Shown here one piece after another: positions 22,181 to 22,407 of a stretch of 22,407 nt of DNA. Every line of letters starts with the position of its first letter. Position 1 is the first letter of the stretch. The notes under the pieces were generated by a model. It was given only the letters and a program-made list of their open reading frames with translations. It had not been told where the DNA came from and did not search any database. The DNA is taken from the NCBI GenBank assembly GCA_002429115.1, contig DIYS01000041.1:1-22407 (forward strand). Direction: 5' to 3'. The translations under genes were made by a program, and so were the position numbers. The stretch comes from Saccharicrinis sp. UBA6048 (GTDB lineage: Bacteria; Bacteroidota; Bacteroidia; Bacteroidales; Marinilabiliaceae).

Positions 22181-22211
22181 TTCTCCTTTCACATTAATTG
22201 ATTAGGAACGA

Positions 22212-22407
22212 TGTTACAACCAAAGAAAGTAAAATTTAGAAGAAGGCAGAAAGGCCGTATGAAAGGCGACGCTCAACGTGGGCAAGAGCTAGCATTCGGA
22301 TCTTTCGGTATCAAAGCCTTACAAAGTAAATGGATTACAGGTCGTCAGATTGAGGCTGCCAGGGTTGCGGTAACACGCTACATGCAGCGTCAGGGACAGA
22401 TCTGGAT
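22212..22407 (+). CDS. rplP: 50S ribosomal protein uL16, 5' part (cut by window edge)
   Basis: Opens with MLQPKKVKFRRRQKGRMKGD and continues in frame through FGSFGIKALQSKWITGRQ, IEAARVAVTRYMQR to the window end, about 65 of the expected 140 residues. uL16 helps position tRNA in the A site near the peptidyl-transferase centre. Position after rpsC matches the standard cluster order. The truncation is due only to the window boundary. Confidence 0.96.

Overview
The window reads as chromosome of a Bacteroidota bacterium (Bacteroidia; a Marinilabiliales-like relative is my best guess, at low confidence). The evidence is promoters of the TTTG / TAnnTTTG type (1401-1431, 14740-14747, 14814-14821), almost no Shine-Dalgarno sequences before genes, the str and S10 ribosomal operons joined without tuf, a bifunctional HisB, and moderate GC. 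No phage, transposase, CRISPR, tRNA or rRNA is visible.

Layout. At 39-767 (minus) lies pssA, divergent from a single-domain bacteriohemerythrin (941-1354). From 1401 to 6410 runs a histidine operon, hisG-hisD-hisC-hisB. Its leader holds two consecutive histidine-rich leader ORFs, each followed by its own terminator and an alternative antiterminator, so it looks like a duplicated attenuator. The spacers between the his genes are long (79-131 nt) and filled with short repeats and hairpins. A gene-free stretch (6411-7163) carries a palindromic repeat, a strong hairpin and an imperfect 42-nt tandem repeat. Next come an uncharacterised helical protein (7164-7883) with a clear terminator, a second copy of the palindromic repeat, and a 998-residue protein that joins receiver-like domains to a pyruvate phosphate dikinase ATP-binding domain (8151-11147). 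acs (acetyl-CoA synthetase, 11425-13314) converges on fabD (13395-14285, minus) across a shared terminator. Upstream of fabD on the minus strand is a promoter-like box, a foldable domain and a terminator-like hairpin, which together suggest a regulatory leader or small RNA. From about 14718 to the right edge runs the ribosomal operon rpsL-rpsG-fusA-rpsJ-rplC-rplD-rplW-rplB-rpsS-rplV-rpsC-rplP (the last cut by the window end).

How the parts work together. hisG, hisD, hisC and hisB cover the first step, the last two oxidations, the transamination and the dehydratase/phosphatase steps of histidine synthesis; hisH, hisA, hisF and hisI are not here and must lie elsewhere. Scarcity of charged histidyl-tRNA would stall a ribosome on the leader ORFs and let transcription pass two terminators in turn. 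acs and fabD serve acetyl-CoA supply and fatty-acid synthesis, and pssA serves phospholipid synthesis, but they are separate transcription units. The most unusual signals are the tandem his attenuators and the structured region before fabD.
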